A stretch of 64,000 nt of DNA from CAZTUH01 sp964616175 (GCA_964616175.1 CAZTUH010000004.1:123590-187589), one strand, 5' to 3'; shown: positions 25,783 to 35,455, counted from the first letter of the stretch. Numbers and translations are program-made. Notes: generated by a model not told the origin, from the sequence alone.

Positions 25783-28224
25783 CTACTCATATCTTTGAAA
25801 AAGAGAATTTTTTATATCTTTAAATTCATGAAGAACCTGATAACCTGGTACATTTTTCTTTAAAAGATCTATAGGGTTTGTTCCAATCGACCCTAATCCT
25901 GACAACTCAATTTGAAAGATAAAACTCATGTTTCCTCGTCTCAAGGAATTTAGAGAGTTCTTATAAAGAATAAATCTACCTAACCAACAAGGACTTCTGT
26001 ATTCAACACCAACTAAAGCTTCAATAATTTTTGAATTCGAATCATTTCCAATCAAGGTACTTTTATCACCTAATTCATAGTCAAGTTTTCCAATTCCGCA
26101 TAAATTTTCCGAGAACAAACATTGAAAAGAAATACCAAGTTGTTTCTTTTCTTGCAATGTAAAATCATGAGTTTTAAAAAGAACTGGTCTCTGATATCTA
26201 TAAGAAATAGATAAATTAGAGAATTTATTAGGTTTCCAATAAGCACTAATCAAAGATCTGCTGCATTTCCTTTCATAAGGATCTACTTGAAAAGTTATTG
26301 CAGTGTTTAGGGTATTTGTTAGAAACATGCTGCCTGAAAACAAGAAATCCGAAACCTGATTTATTTGTTTTATATTTTGAATGTTTTTATTTTTGTCTAA
26401 GGAGAAAGATTGCAAACCAGATATAGATATTTTTTCTGATCCTGTATTCTCATTGATCCAAGTGGATGTCAAAGACAAGACTAATTTATTTGCATGAGAA
26501 ATTCGATCCCATCCACCTGAGTATGAATTTTCTTCGAAAGCTTGCGCAAAGTTAAAATCTTTTTTTAAAGTGTCATAAATAGGCAATCTTTCTTGATTTA
26601 AGTATGGGATATGGAGATAAAAAACATGAGGATTTATTAATTGAATGGTTTTACTATTAAATAGTGAAATTTTCTTTTCAAATTTCATCTCTGCATCAAG
26701 AGAAAAAATTGGAAGATTTCTAAAGATAATTTTTGATGAAAATGCAGCAGGCAAAGCATCGGAATAATATTTCGTTTGATATTGCGTGTGATGAATCCCA
26801 ATTTTTGGCTTGATAAACCATCCAGGCTTTCTAATTGGATATGAAAGAGAAGGATAAATATGAAATCTGTTTCCATCATATTTCATATTTTTTCCAGAAT
26901 CATTTCTTTTAAACCGTGCAGCAGAAATTCTTAGCTGCCCATTAAAACCTTTTTGAAATGGGAAATTTCCAGACAAGGAAATTTCGGGAATTTTATCAAA
27001 AATATTTAAATTTGAGCTTCTAGAATCTGAGTTATAGGGTTTGTATATTTGAAAATAAGAGTTCCAGTTTTGATTAGAACTTTCAAGTTTAAACAAAAAG
27101 TGAACCTTATCTAATGGATGATTAGATCCGAGTTTTTTGTTTTCCAAAAAAGAGTAATAAAGATTTTCTTGCTTGGATACTTTTGAGAATATCCAGAAAA
27201 CATTGGTTGAAGAATTCAATGCTTGCTTATGTTTCCAGTGATAAGTCCAACCATCGTAATAAAATTTTCTAGGAGAAAAACTAAAATCAATTTTTCCACT
27301 GTATTTATTATTTTCTAAATACCTAAATTGAGCATCAAAAAGTAATCCTAGTTTGTTATTAAGCTTTGGGCTTATTGTTAAATCTTGATTTTTCGACAAA
27401 TTAAAATAATAAGGGAGGATGAAATCAGATCCACCATGAAATAATATTTCATAAGTTGGACTTAAAAAACCTGAACGTCTTTCTTTTTTAATCGGGAATT
27501 TAGCATATGGGAAAAAGAAGAGTGGAATATTTTTAAAATAAAAGAAACCATTTTTTATATTCCATTCATTTTTAGAAAGATTTAAATCAAAATTACTTGT
27601 TTTAAATTTCCAGCATGGATTTGAATTATTGCACCCAGTATATATGGCTCTTTCAAGAGAGATTTTCTGGAAATGTTTCTGCACTACTGCTTTTTTTGCT
27701 AAAATGTATCCTATTCCATTTGGTAAGTATAATTTTGGATATTCAACAAAACCAGTAAAATCATGCAAATTAAATTTTGTTTCAGATCCAATTAATACCA
27801 TGCCGTCTTTAATTATCCGGGTTTTTCCCTTTGTGAGAATTTCGCCAGTTTTATTGCAATAAATAATGGTATCTCCTTTAATGATCCCATCGATTCGACG
27901 GATTTGGGCATTTCCCTTTAAAGATATCCATCCGTCTACTTCTCCTTCAACTTTTTCAGCTCCAATGAATGTTGGGATCATACTTCGTTCAGAAGTATGA
28001 TGTATTTTCAATCTTTGCATTATTGATAAATTGGAAGGAGATAAAGCTTTCTCTTTGCTTTTTTCATCTATGAAAGCATTTGCAACTTCTGCAAATATTG
28101 TTCCAGAAAAACCTAAAATTAGTAAGCTTATATGATAAATTATAAGCAGAGAAATTTTTGAAAGCTCCAAAAAGATTGCATATTTCATAGATGAAAAGTA
28201 ATTTTTTATCATGAAAGAATGCAA
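25783..28224 (-). CDS. lptD: LPS-assembly protein LptD
   Basis: Outer-membrane beta-barrel that inserts lipopolysaccharide into the outer leaflet with LptE. Up to 813 residues. A signal-like hydrophobic stretch precedes an OstA/LptA-like jellyroll (about 95-200, with YCNKTGEILTKGKTRI). The barrel domain follows, with FPYAKFPIKKERRSGFLSP near 235. The start is uncertain: ATGs at 28224, 28212 and 28185 are all in frame, and the last gives the most ordinary signal peptide. Upstream is the divergent groES region. Its presence, with kdsA and lpxH, indicates LPS is made. Confidence 0.92.
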   Translation of the reverse strand: MHSFMIKNYFSSMKYAIFLELSKISLLIIYHISLLILGFSGTIFAEVANAFIDEKSKEKALSPSNLSIMQRLKIHHTSERSMIPTFIGAEKVEGEVDGWISLKGNAQIRRIDGIIKGDTIIYCNKTGEILTKGKTRIIKDGMVLIGSETKFNLHDFTGFVEYPKLYLPNGIGYILAKKAVVQKHFQKISLERAIYTGCNNSNPCWKFKTSNFDLNLSKNEWNIKNGFFYFKNIPLFFFPYAKFPIKKERRSGFLSPTYEILFHGGSDFILPYYFNLSKNQDLTISPKLNNKLGLLFDAQFRYLENNKYSGKIDFSFSPRKFYYDGWTYHWKHKQALNSSTNVFWIFSKVSKQENLYYSFLENKKLGSNHPLDKVHFLFKLESSNQNWNSYFQIYKPYNSDSRSSNLNIFDKIPEISLSGNFPFQKGFNGQLRISAARFKRNDSGKNMKYDGNRFHIYPSLSYPIRKPGWFIKPKIGIHHTQYQTKYYSDALPAAFSSKIIFRNLPIFSLDAEMKFEKKISLFNSKTIQLINPHVFYLHIPYLNQERLPIYDTLKKDFNFAQAFEENSYSGGWDRISHANKLVLSLTSTWINENTGSEKISISGLQSFSLDKNKNIQNIKQINQVSDFLFSGSMFLTNTLNTAITFQVDPYERKCSRSLISAYWKPNKFSNLSISYRYQRPVLFKTHDFTLQEKKQLGISFQCLFSENLCGIGKLDYELGDKSTLIGNDSNSKIIEALVGVEYRSPCWLGRFILYKNSLNSLRRGNMSFIFQIELSGLGSIGTNPIDLLKKNVPGYQVLHEFKDIKNSLFQRYE
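27977..28001. repeat. inverted repeat inside lptD
   Basis: ATCATACTTC (27977-27986) and its exact complement GAAGTATGAT (27992-28001) enclose GTTCA. It encodes IHHTSERSM in the N-terminal part of LptD just before the jellyroll. Shorter than the lnt and MFS examples, so a chance origin is more likely here. Confidence 0.6.
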
Positions 28225-28324
28225 AGAATAAGGAAATATTAGTTAATGAAATGACATAGGAAAAAAAATCAAAATATTTCATTTTTCTTTTGCATAAAGA
28301 AATTAAGTTTTACAAGCCTGAATG

Positions 28325-28352
28325 TTGATGCCTTCATCAGAGAAGGCATCAA
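28325..28352. repeat. 11-bp-arm hairpin between lptD and groES
   Basis: TTGATGCCTTC (28325-28335) and its exact complement (28342-28352) flank ATCAGA. It lies between divergent genes and lacks a T-run, so a terminator is not expected. It does not match the CIRCE operator (TTAGCACTC and complement). It could be an operator or a relic. Confidence 0.7.
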
Positions 28353-28487
28353 TAGCCCCTATCCTTATATAGTTTTCCATTGTATCAAGTTTAAACAAAT
28401 ATAGTCGAACATTAAGATTATGGTTTATTGAACTTCTGTTAAGCAGCTTTAGATTTTAATTAAATGATAATTTTTTTTTTAGTCCTC

Positions 28488-28515
28488 TTGAATCGAACAA
28501 TATTGTCCTTATAAT
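28488..28515 (+). promoter_or_regulatory. promoter of groES-groEL
   Basis: TTGAAT (28488-28493) and a perfect TATAAT (28510-28515) are 16 bases apart. The -35 is part of CTTGAA, the core of a heat-shock sigma-32 -35 box, and the -10 is preceded by CCT, so dual use by sigma-70 and sigma-32 is possible. The start would lie about 90 bases before groES. Confidence 0.6.
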
Positions 28516-28610
28516 TAGCAACTAAACTAGTAACACTGGTTGAAAACTTAAATTAGTCTCATTAGAATCATTAATTCTTTTTAACATTTTTATTGAAATA
28601 GGAGTTTCTC

Positions 28611-28898
28611 ATGGCTCTGCGTCCCCTGCATGATCGTGTGATCGTCAAGCGCTTGGACAACGAACGCAAAACTGCTTCGGGAATAGTTATTCCTGATAGT
28701 GCGACTGAGAAGCCAGACCAAGGCGAGGTATTAGCTGTTGGCCCTGGCAAGAAAACAGAAGATGGAAAAATTCTTCCTGTTGATTTAACGATTGGAGATA
28801 AAGTGCTTTTTGGAAAGTATGCTGGCCAATCTGTGAAAGTTGATGGTGAGGAATTGCTTGTTGTTCGTGAAGATGAAATCCTTGCAGTACTCGTGTAA
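28611..28898 (+). CDS. groES: co-chaperonin GroES
   Basis: Ten-kilodalton lid of the GroEL folding chamber. 95 residues, normal length. It has the usual start MALRPLHDRVIVKRL, the mobile-loop region near 16-34 (NERKTASGIVIPDSATEKP), and EILAVL at the end. A strong AGGAG sits before the ATG. 37 bases separate it from groEL. Base composition is visibly less AT-biased than that of neighbours, as expected for a highly expressed gene. Confidence 0.98.
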   Translation: MALRPLHDRVIVKRLDNERKTASGIVIPDSATEKPDQGEVLAVGPGKKTEDGKILPVDLTIGDKVLFGKYAGQSVKVDGEELLVVREDEILAVLV

Positions 28899-28935
28899 TT
28901 TTTACATAAATATATTTTGAAGGAAGCTTAACAAT

Positions 28936-30576
28936 ATGGCTGCTAAGCAAATTCTATTTGGTGATGATGTTCGTACTCGTATTGTGCGTGGTGTGAACAC
29001 ACTTTCCAATGCAGTAAAAACTACCCTTGGCCCAAAGGGTCGGAACGTTGTTCTAGAACGTTCTTTTGGTGCTCCAACAGTTACCAAAGATGGTGTTTCA
29101 GTAGCAAAGGAAATTGAATTAAAAGATAAATTTGAAAACATAGGTGCCCAGCTAGTTAAAGATGTTGCATCAAAAACATCTGATAACGCAGGAGATGGAA
29201 CTACAACTGCAACTGTTCTAGCACAATCTATTGTGCAAGAAGGTCTAAAATATGTAGCATCTGGTTTTAATCCTATTGATTTGAAAAGAGGCATCGATAA
29301 GGCTGTTACTGCTGCTGTTGAAGCATTAAAGAATCAATCTAAACCAGTAACAACAAGCAAGGAAATTGCACAAGTTGGTTCAATATCAGCAAATAGTGAC
29401 GATTCTATCGGTAGTATTATCTCCGACGCTATGGATAAAGTAGGTAAAGAAGGTGTCATTACTGTTGAAGATGGAAAATCTCTCGAGAATGAGCTTGATG
29501 TTGTTGAAGGTATGCAGTTTGATCGTGGGTATCTATCACCATATTTTATCAATAGCACTGAGAAACAAGTAGCAACTTTAGATGATCCTTATATTCTTAT
29601 CTTTGATAAAAAAATCAGCAATATTCGTGATCTTCTTCCAATATTGGAACAAGTGTCTAAATCCAGCAAACCTTTGCTTATTATTGCTGAGGATGTTGAG
29701 GGAGAAGCACTTGCAACATTAGTTGTTAATAGTATTAGGGGAATTCTAAAAACTGTTGCAGTTAAAGCTCCAGGATTTGGTGATCGAAGAAAAGCAATGT
29801 TAGAAGATATTGCGATTCTAACTGGAGGAGTTGTCATCTCTGAAGAAACTGGAATGTCTTTAGAAAAATCTACACTAGCAGACCTGGGTAAAGCAAAACG
29901 AGTTGAAGTTGGGAAAGAAAACACTACTATTATTGATGGTGCTGGAGATAGCAAATCAATTGAATCTCGTGTGAAACAAATTCGAGTTCAAGTAGAAGAA
30001 GCTACATCAGATTATGATCGTGAAAAACTTCAAGAACGTGTTGCCAAACTTGCTGGAGGCGTTGCCGTTATCAAGGTTGGAGCTGCTACTGAAGTAGAAA
30101 TGAAGGAAAAGAAAGCACGTGTTGAAGATGCTTTACATGCCACAAGGGCAGCTGTTGAAGAAGGTGTTGTAGCTGGTGGTGGAGTAGCACTGCTGCGTGC
30201 TAAGCAAGCTATATCCGATCTTAAGGGGGAAACTCCAGATCAAAATGCTGGAATACGTCTAATCCTTCGTGCAGTTGAAGAACCACTCCGCATCATTGTT
30301 GCAAATGCAGGTGAGGAATCTAGTGTTGTAGTAAATAATGTTTTACAGGGAAAGGGTAACTACGGCTACAATGCAGCTACTGGAAATTATACGGATCTAG
30401 TTGCTCAAGGTGTCTTAGATCCAACAAAAGTGACTCGCACTGCATTGCAAAATGCAGCTTCTGTTGCTAGTTTGCTTCTGACAGCGGAGGCAGCTGTTGT
30501 TGAAGTTGTTGAGGATAAACCAGCTGCTCAAGCTCCTGCAATGCCTGGTGGTGGCATGGGAGGTATGGATTTCTAA
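28936..30576 (+). CDS. groEL: chaperonin GroEL
   Basis: Sixty-kilodalton ATP-dependent folding chamber. 546 residues, full length. ATP-site blocks LGPKGRNVVL near 31 and GDGTTTATVLAQ near 86 are intact. The protein ends in the flexible Gly-Met tail GGGMGGMDF. Preceded by GAAGGA. Together with groES it forms the operon ending at the strong terminator at 30641. High GroEL expression is typical of reduced endosymbiont genomes, but this cannot be measured here. Confidence 0.98.
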   Translation: MAAKQILFGDDVRTRIVRGVNTLSNAVKTTLGPKGRNVVLERSFGAPTVTKDGVSVAKEIELKDKFENIGAQLVKDVASKTSDNAGDGTTTATVLAQSIVQEGLKYVASGFNPIDLKRGIDKAVTAAVEALKNQSKPVTTSKEIAQVGSISANSDDSIGSIISDAMDKVGKEGVITVEDGKSLENELDVVEGMQFDRGYLSPYFINSTEKQVATLDDPYILIFDKKISNIRDLLPILEQVSKSSKPLLIIAEDVEGEALATLVVNSIRGILKTVAVKAPGFGDRRKAMLEDIAILTGGVVISEETGMSLEKSTLADLGKAKRVEVGKENTTIIDGAGDSKSIESRVKQIRVQVEEATSDYDREKLQERVAKLAGGVAVIKVGAATEVEMKEKKARVEDALHATRAAVEEGVVAGGGVALLRAKQAISDLKGETPDQNAGIRLILRAVEEPLRIIVANAGEESSVVVNNVLQGKGNYGYNAATGNYTDLVAQGVLDPTKVTRTALQNAASVASLLLTAEAAVVEVVEDKPAAQAPAMPGGGMGGMDF

Positions 30577-30640
30577 TTTAGAAACTTTGTTTTTTGATTC
30601 CTAAAATTCAGAATTTTTTAGGTTTTTTAGAATCATCTAG

Positions 30641-30678
30641 AAACATGAAACTCTCATTTTTCAGAGAGTTTCATGTTT
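30641..30678 (+). terminator. intrinsic terminator of groESL
   Basis: Fifteen-base perfect arms AAACATGAAACTCTC (30641-30655) and complement (30664-30678) with an eight-base loop, followed by ATTTATTTT. It is 64 bases after the groEL stop and just before coaD, which therefore probably has its own promoter. Confidence 0.88.
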
Positions 30679-30714
30679 ATTTATTTTGATTTTGAAATTA
30701 AATAAAAATTTTAT

Positions 30715-31200
30715 ATGGTTGTTGCTGTTTATCCAGGTGCTTTTGATCCATTAACTCGTGGACATGAAGACCTAATTCGAAGGGCATCGAAAGTTTTTGA
30801 TACTCTTATAGTAGGAATTGCTTACAAGAGCAGAAAGAAAACACCATTTCTTAATGTTTTTGAAAGAGAAGAAATTGCAAGAAAAATTCTATGCCAATAT
30901 AAAAACGTAAGAATAGAAAGCTTTGGTTCACTTCTTAAAGATTTTGTTTTAAAACATGATGCACAGATAATTATACGTGGATTGCGTGCGGTTTCAGATT
31001 TTGAATATGAATTTCAAATGGCAAGCATAAATCACTATTTTCTTCCGGATGTTGAGACCGTTTTTATGACCCCATCAGAAGGATATTATCAGATGATATC
31101 CAGTTCAATTGTTCGGGAGATAGCAAAATTTGGAGGAGATATCAGCAAGTTTGTACACCCATTAGTACATGATTTGTTGGAAAAGAAGTTTAAACTTTAA
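30715..31200 (+). CDS. coaD: phosphopantetheine adenylyltransferase
   Basis: Fourth step of coenzyme A synthesis: transfers AMP to 4'-phosphopantetheine. 161 residues, full length. The nucleotidyltransferase signature GAFDPLTRGHEDL is near residue 8, RGLRAVSDFEYEFQMA near 88 and ISSSIVREIA near 128. The ATG at 30715 lies 36 bases after the groESL terminator. The 3' end overlaps the end of convergent ychF by 11 bases. Confidence 0.96.
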   Translation: MVVAVYPGAFDPLTRGHEDLIRRASKVFDTLIVGIAYKSRKKTPFLNVFEREEIARKILCQYKNVRIESFGSLLKDFVLKHDAQIIIRGLRAVSDFEYEFQMASINHYFLPDVETVFMTPSEGYYQMISSSIVREIAKFGGDISKFVHPLVHDLLEKKFKL

Positions 31201-32251
31201 ACAGAAAATTGATAATATCACCATCCTTCACAATATAATTTTTACCCTCCAATCTTACCTTCCCGTTTTTTTTTGCTCCTTGTTCCCCAGAACATTCTAA
31301 ATAATCTTTATAAGAAATTGTTTTTGCTCGGATAAATCCTCGCTTGAAATCACTGTGGATAACCCCAGCAGCATGTAAGGCATTTGTTCCTATAGGTATC
31401 GTCCAAGCTCGTGCTTCTTTGATACCAACAGTAAAATATGTATGCAATCTCATTAATTTAAATGCAGAATAAACAAGGTTATTCAATGCTATTTCCATCT
31501 GGTTAGTCAAATTCTTTTCCAAAGATTCTGCAGCAGGTATTTCTATTACAGGTGATTTTCTTTTTTTTGCAAACTTGTATAAGTTCATTAGCTCTTGCTC
31601 TACCAGATAAATTTCATTGCTGCTGCTAATGTTAGCAACGCATATGCTTGGCTTAGCAGTAATAAACATAGAAGATAATTTTCCTGCATTACCTTCTGAT
31701 AAGAAATCAGACATACAAATTGGTTTTCCAGAATTTAAGAAATTGCAGCATTTTTCCAAAATTTTAATATTGCTTTTTGCTTCAGTATCTCCTGATTTCT
31801 CGAGTTTTATATAATGAAGTAGATGTTTCTCAGCTATTTGTAAATCAGATAGAATAAGCTCCATTTCTATTGTTTCTATATCGGTTACAGGATCAATTTT
31901 TTCAGTCAAATGGGGAATACTATCATCCTCAAAAAACCGAACAACATTAATAATTAAATCAACTTGTCGTATATGCTCTAGAAATTTATTTCCTAAACCT
32001 TCACCCTTGCTAGCTCCAGGTACTAAACCAGCAATATCAATAAATTTGATAGTTGCAGGAATAATGTTTTTAGAATTTGCAAGTTTAGCTAACTCAGTTA
32101 AACGATAATCAGGTACCTTAACAACAGAGATATTTGGATCAATTGTACAGAATGGATAACCTTCAGCAGGAACATTAGATTGCGTCAAGGCATTGAAAAG
32201 AGTAGATTTTCCAACATTTGGTAATCCAACAATACCACATTTTAGAGACAT
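31190..32251 (-). CDS. ychF: ribosome-binding ATPase YchF
   Basis: Conserved Obg-related P-loop protein (OLA1 family) that binds ribosomes and prefers ATP over GTP. About 353 residues. The P-loop GLPNVGKST is near 8, DIAGLVPGASKGEGLGNKFL near 70, and a C-terminal TGS domain near 270-353 with HSDFKRGFIRA. The ATG at 32251 gives the canonical MSLKCGIVGLPNVG; a TTG four codons upstream is discarded. It is the last gene of the long lolB-to-ychF minus-strand unit. Confidence 0.96.
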   Translation of the reverse strand: MSLKCGIVGLPNVGKSTLFNALTQSNVPAEGYPFCTIDPNISVVKVPDYRLTELAKLANSKNIIPATIKFIDIAGLVPGASKGEGLGNKFLEHIRQVDLIINVVRFFEDDSIPHLTEKIDPVTDIETIEMELILSDLQIAEKHLLHYIKLEKSGDTEAKSNIKILEKCCNFLNSGKPICMSDFLSEGNAGKLSSMFITAKPSICVANISSSNEIYLVEQELMNLYKFAKKRKSPVIEIPAAESLEKNLTNQMEIALNNLVYSAFKLMRLHTYFTVGIKEARAWTIPIGTNALHAAGVIHSDFKRGFIRAKTISYKDYLECSGEQGAKKNGKVRLEGKNYIVKDGDIINFLFKV

Positions 32252-32275
32252 AAAAAATTCCAAAAACTTGCTTAA

Positions 32276-33052
32276 TTATTGAAATACCAAAATTATCTTA
32301 GATAATTTTGTGAAAATCCAAATTAGAATAATTGGGCCAAAATTAAATAAAGCATGCAAAAATATTGATGAGCTAATTCCATAGCGCACCCGAATCCAAC
32401 CAAGTGCTAGTCCCGTTGCCCATTGTGGCAAAACCAAAATTGGAAAAACCCAGTAAGCAGTTTTGATTGATGAAAAGTTACATAGGTGAATGGAAGCAAA
32501 TAGAATAGTCATAAGATGAAAGATCAATGCAAAATATTGTTCTACCTTTCGAGAAACAAAATTGCTGAATAAATATTTCTTCTGATTTAAAAAATTTGTC
32601 CAAAATAGAAAAGTAAGACAAACAAGAATTAAAAACAGACATATGATAGACCAAAATTGGGGTCCAGTTAACAATATTATGATCAGAATTGGGGATAAAA
32701 GGATAGATTGAGTTGGTCGAAGAAACCCATAACGAAATAGCATTTCCTCGACTATTGGGGCCCAAAAAATTGCAGTTGCCCATGGAATATTCAAAACATC
32801 TAATTTATGGGTAATACCCTTACTTTGTGCAACGAAAGCAGCAATAGGACCGAAAATACAGAAGTTTACTGTCCATAAAAATAATGCCCAAGAAAACAAA
32901 CATTTTGCATGGTTCAAAAAAATATATTTCAACCCAAATATTCCCATTTTCTTAGGAAAATTTCGAAGCTTTGGATTCCTCAAGAAATGAAAAAATTCTT
33001 TCAAGTCGTTTGAAAAACCAAGTTTGGAAATTTTTATGATTTTTTCATTCAT
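32276..33052 (-). CDS. CPBP-family intramembrane metalloprotease
   Basis: Membrane protein of the CPBP/Abi family (related to Rce1), presumed intramembrane endopeptidase. 258 residues with about six predicted helices. The three family motifs are present: EEMLFR near residue 101, FASIH near 190, and HALFN near 235 (HxxxN). It sits between pth and ychF in the operon. Substrate is unknown; roles proposed for relatives range from prenyl-protein processing to bacteriocin self-protection, none of which can be assigned here. Confidence 0.82.
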   Translation of the reverse strand: MNEKIIKISKLGFSNDLKEFFHFLRNPKLRNFPKKMGIFGLKYIFLNHAKCLFSWALFLWTVNFCIFGPIAAFVAQSKGITHKLDVLNIPWATAIFWAPIVEEMLFRYGFLRPTQSILLSPILIIILLTGPQFWSIICLFLILVCLTFLFWTNFLNQKKYLFSNFVSRKVEQYFALIFHLMTILFASIHLCNFSSIKTAYWVFPILVLPQWATGLALGWIRVRYGISSSIFLHALFNFGPIILIWIFTKLSKIILVFQ

Positions 33053-33107
33053 TATAAGAACAGTGGACCTTCCAGTATTTTTTATTACATAAATCTAATT
33101 TAGATAG

Positions 33108-33650
33108 CTAATTAATATTTTCTTCTGAAATAGAATGAAATATCATATGACAGAAATGATCGATGATATTTTCAATAAATTTTTGATCTTGTTTTCCTGA
33201 AGGGCTAAGAACATAATCATCAACTCTCTGCATAAGTTTTATGGTTCTTGGATGTCCAATACCAATTCTTAAACGCCAGAAATTTCGATTTCCAATTGTT
33301 TCTTGTATGCTTTTTAAACCATTGTGTCCTGCATGGCCTCCATTCTTTTTAAATTTGAATTGGCCTGGCATAAGATCCAATTCATCATGCACTACTAAGA
33401 TCTGTTCAGGAACAAGCCTGTAGAATTTCATAAATGCATTAACAGATTGGCCAGATCCATTCATATAAGTCATTGGTTTCAAAAGAAATAGTGACTTTCC
33501 GATTTTTGCATAATCACCAAGAAATTTTCTTTCAGAAGTAAAAGATACATTGAAAGCATAGGTTAATCTATCCAAGACATAGAATCCAATATTGTGACGA
33601 GTTGACCGATATCTTTCTCCAGGATTACCTAGACCAATAAATAGCCTCAT
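33108..33650 (-). CDS. pth: peptidyl-tRNA hydrolase
   Basis: Recycles peptidyl-tRNAs released from stalled ribosomes. About 180 residues. The catalytic set is visible: GLGNPGERY near 7 (Asn), TRHNIGF near 18 (His), HDELDLMPG near 92 (Asp) and NGGHAGHNGLKS near 104 (Asn). I prefer the ATG at 33650, which gives MRLFIGLGNPG; an ATG eleven codons upstream is possible. It follows rplY after a short gap, the usual order. Confidence 0.95.
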   Translation of the reverse strand: MRLFIGLGNPGERYRSTRHNIGFYVLDRLTYAFNVSFTSERKFLGDYAKIGKSLFLLKPMTYMNGSGQSVNAFMKFYRLVPEQILVVHDELDLMPGQFKFKKNGGHAGHNGLKSIQETIGNRNFWRLRIGIGHPRTIKLMQRVDDYVLSPSGKQDQKFIENIIDHFCHMIFHSISEENIN

Positions 33651-33712
33651 TGAGGATATAGGAATGTTATTAAACTTCATCATCTAATAATAAGTCTCAT
33701 AGATGTTTTTTT

Positions 33713-34306
33713 TTAATTAGGCAAATAATCGGTATTAGGCAGCGAAAGGGCTAAAAGTGGATTTTCATCTCCTCCAGAATACCTTACCCATTTTGGAAGA
33801 TTTATATCAGATAAATGAATCTTTTCACCAGAGACAGAGCATGAAACATCTACTTTAATAGATTTAGGTAGATCATTAGGCAAGCAAGAAATTTCTAATT
33901 CAGTCAAAATATAACGCATTTTGAATTCTGGAGTTTTGTTAAAAGTATCGCTTTTAGATTTCGAAAAATGCAAAGGCACCTTTGTATTTAGAAATTGATC
34001 ATCAGATACTCTTTGAAAATCAACATGTAAAATCTTTGGCTTATAAGGATGCCATTGAACTGAACGAATTAATGCATTTTCAATTTTAGATTCTATCTTA
34101 TTACCTCTTTGAGCAAATTCTAATTGTACCAACAACTCATTTGACTCCTTCTTAAGAAGGAAATGATGAATTACATTATGATTAAGCTCAATATTTACTG
34201 AATCAATTTTATTGCCATAAAATGTAGCAGGAACAAGTCCAGAACGACGCATTCTCCTGCTTGCACAAGTTCCTTTTATCCTTCGAGTTGAAACATTAAA
34301 CTTCAT
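33713..34306 (-). CDS. rplY: 50S ribosomal protein L25 (long CTC form)
   Basis: 5S rRNA-binding ribosomal protein. 197 residues: N-terminal L25 domain (about 1-90, with STRRIKGTCASRRMRRSGLV and AIQW-like VQWHPYKPKILHVDFQRV) and a C-terminal TL5/CTC beta domain (about 95-190) as in many non-enteric bacteria. Located between prs and pth as usual in betaproteobacteria. A 16-base palindrome TCCTTCTTAAGAAGGA lies at 34146-34161 inside the gene. Confidence 0.93.
   Translation of the reverse strand: MKFNVSTRRIKGTCASRRMRRSGLVPATFYGNKIDSVNIELNHNVIHHFLLKKESNELLVQLEFAQRGNKIESKIENALIRSVQWHPYKPKILHVDFQRVSDDQFLNTKVPLHFSKSKSDTFNKTPEFKMRYILTELEISCLPNDLPKSIKVDVSCSVSGEKIHLSDINLPKWVRYSGGDENPLLALSLPNTDYLPN
34146..34161. 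repeat. 16-base perfect palindrome inside rplY
   Basis: TCCTTCTTAAGAAGGA is its own reverse complement with no spacer. It is the shortest of the in-gene palindromes noted and could be chance in AT-rich coding sequence. Listed because it has the same zero-spacer form as the 34-base palindrome before mgtE. Confidence 0.6.
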
Positions 34307-34402
34307 GAAAACTCCAGTTTTAACTAATTAAAAAATTTTTTAAACATGAACTAAACACAATTTAGATAATCAATAAAATAAATATCTAGAGAGAAGAGGG
34401 AA

Positions 34403-35353
34403 TCACCCAATAAATAATGAACTTACAGATTCTGCATTTGAAATTCGAAGAATAGTTTCACCTAATAAAGCTGCACATGAAAGTTGCCGAATTTTATTGC
34501 ATTTTATGCCTTCTTCTGACAGTGGTATTGTATCTGTAACAACCAATTCATCAAGAACTGCATTTTCAATACGGTTAATAGCATCTCCGGAAAGGATAGG
34601 ATGAGTACAATACGCATATACAGAACCAGCACCATGTTCTTTTAATGCTTGTGCTGCTTTGCATAAAGTTCCTGCTGTATCTACTATATCATCCATAATT
34701 ATGCAGGTTCGTCCTTCAACTTCGCCAATTATATTCATGACTTCAGAAAAATTAGCGCGCACACGACGCTTATCCACAACAGCTAGATCAGCTTCAAGCT
34801 GTTTGGCCACAGCACGTGCACGCACGACTCCACCAATATCAGGAGATACAACAAGAGGATCAGAAATATCTCTACGCCAGATATCACCTAAAAGAATTGG
34901 ACTAGCATAAATATTATCTACAGGAATATCAAAAAAACCTTGAATCTGATCAGAATGTAAATCCATTGTAAGAATACTATCTACCCCAGCAGCTTGCAGC
35001 ATATTTGCAATAACCTTAGCAGATATTGGTACTCTTGCCGAACGTGAACGGCGATCTTGTCTTTCATAGCCAAAGTATGGAACAGCAGCTATTATCCGCC
35101 TAGCAGAAGCACGACGGAAAGCATCAATCATAATTACAATTTCCATGAGGTTATCATTAATTGGAGAACAAGCTGGCTGCAGAATGAAAATATCTTTTCC
35201 TCGAACATTTTCATTAATTTCGACCATAACTTCACCATCTGAGAATCGTCCAACTGTCATTTTACCAAGTGATATATTCAGATGATCAGCAACATTCAAA
35301 GCCAAATTTACGTTGGCTGTTCCAGTGAATATCATGAAACTATCATCTCTCAT
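34403..35353 (-). CDS. prs: ribose-phosphate pyrophosphokinase
   Basis: Makes PRPP from ribose 5-phosphate and ATP for nucleotide, histidine and tryptophan synthesis. About 316 residues. VGRFSDGEVMVEINENVRG near 36 is the family block, with the flexible loop YERQDRRSRSARVPIS near 98, the PRPP-site VDIVDTAGT-like DDIVDTAGT near 219, and SPDIGGVVRAR near 170. The ATG at 35353 yields MRDDSFMIFTGTAN, resembling betaproteobacterial Prs starts; a longer upstream start is rejected. Confidence 0.95.
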   Translation of the reverse strand: MRDDSFMIFTGTANVNLALNVADHLNISLGKMTVGRFSDGEVMVEINENVRGKDIFILQPACSPINDNLMEIVIMIDAFRRASARRIIAAVPYFGYERQDRRSRSARVPISAKVIANMLQAAGVDSILTMDLHSDQIQGFFDIPVDNIYASPILLGDIWRRDISDPLVVSPDIGGVVRARAVAKQLEADLAVVDKRRVRANFSEVMNIIGEVEGRTCIIMDDIVDTAGTLCKAAQALKEHGAGSVYAYCTHPILSGDAINRIENAVLDELVVTDTIPLSEEGIKCNKIRQLSCAALLGETILRISNAESVSSLFIG

Positions 35354-35455
35354 AACAAAAATTGAATAGATTTTTTTGCAAAATGAACTGAAAAAAAACA
35401 AGGAAAAACCCTTATTTCTGGAGGAAAAATCTAGATAAATAAAATTATAAAAAAA

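Noticed and set aside
28325..28352. CIRCE operator or terminator upstream of groES
   Set aside because: The arms do not match TTAGCACTC and there is no T-run, and the flanking genes diverge.
29334..29954. Minus-strand open frames opposite groEL
   Set aside because: Shadows of the strongly biased groEL codons; groEL is intact and certain.
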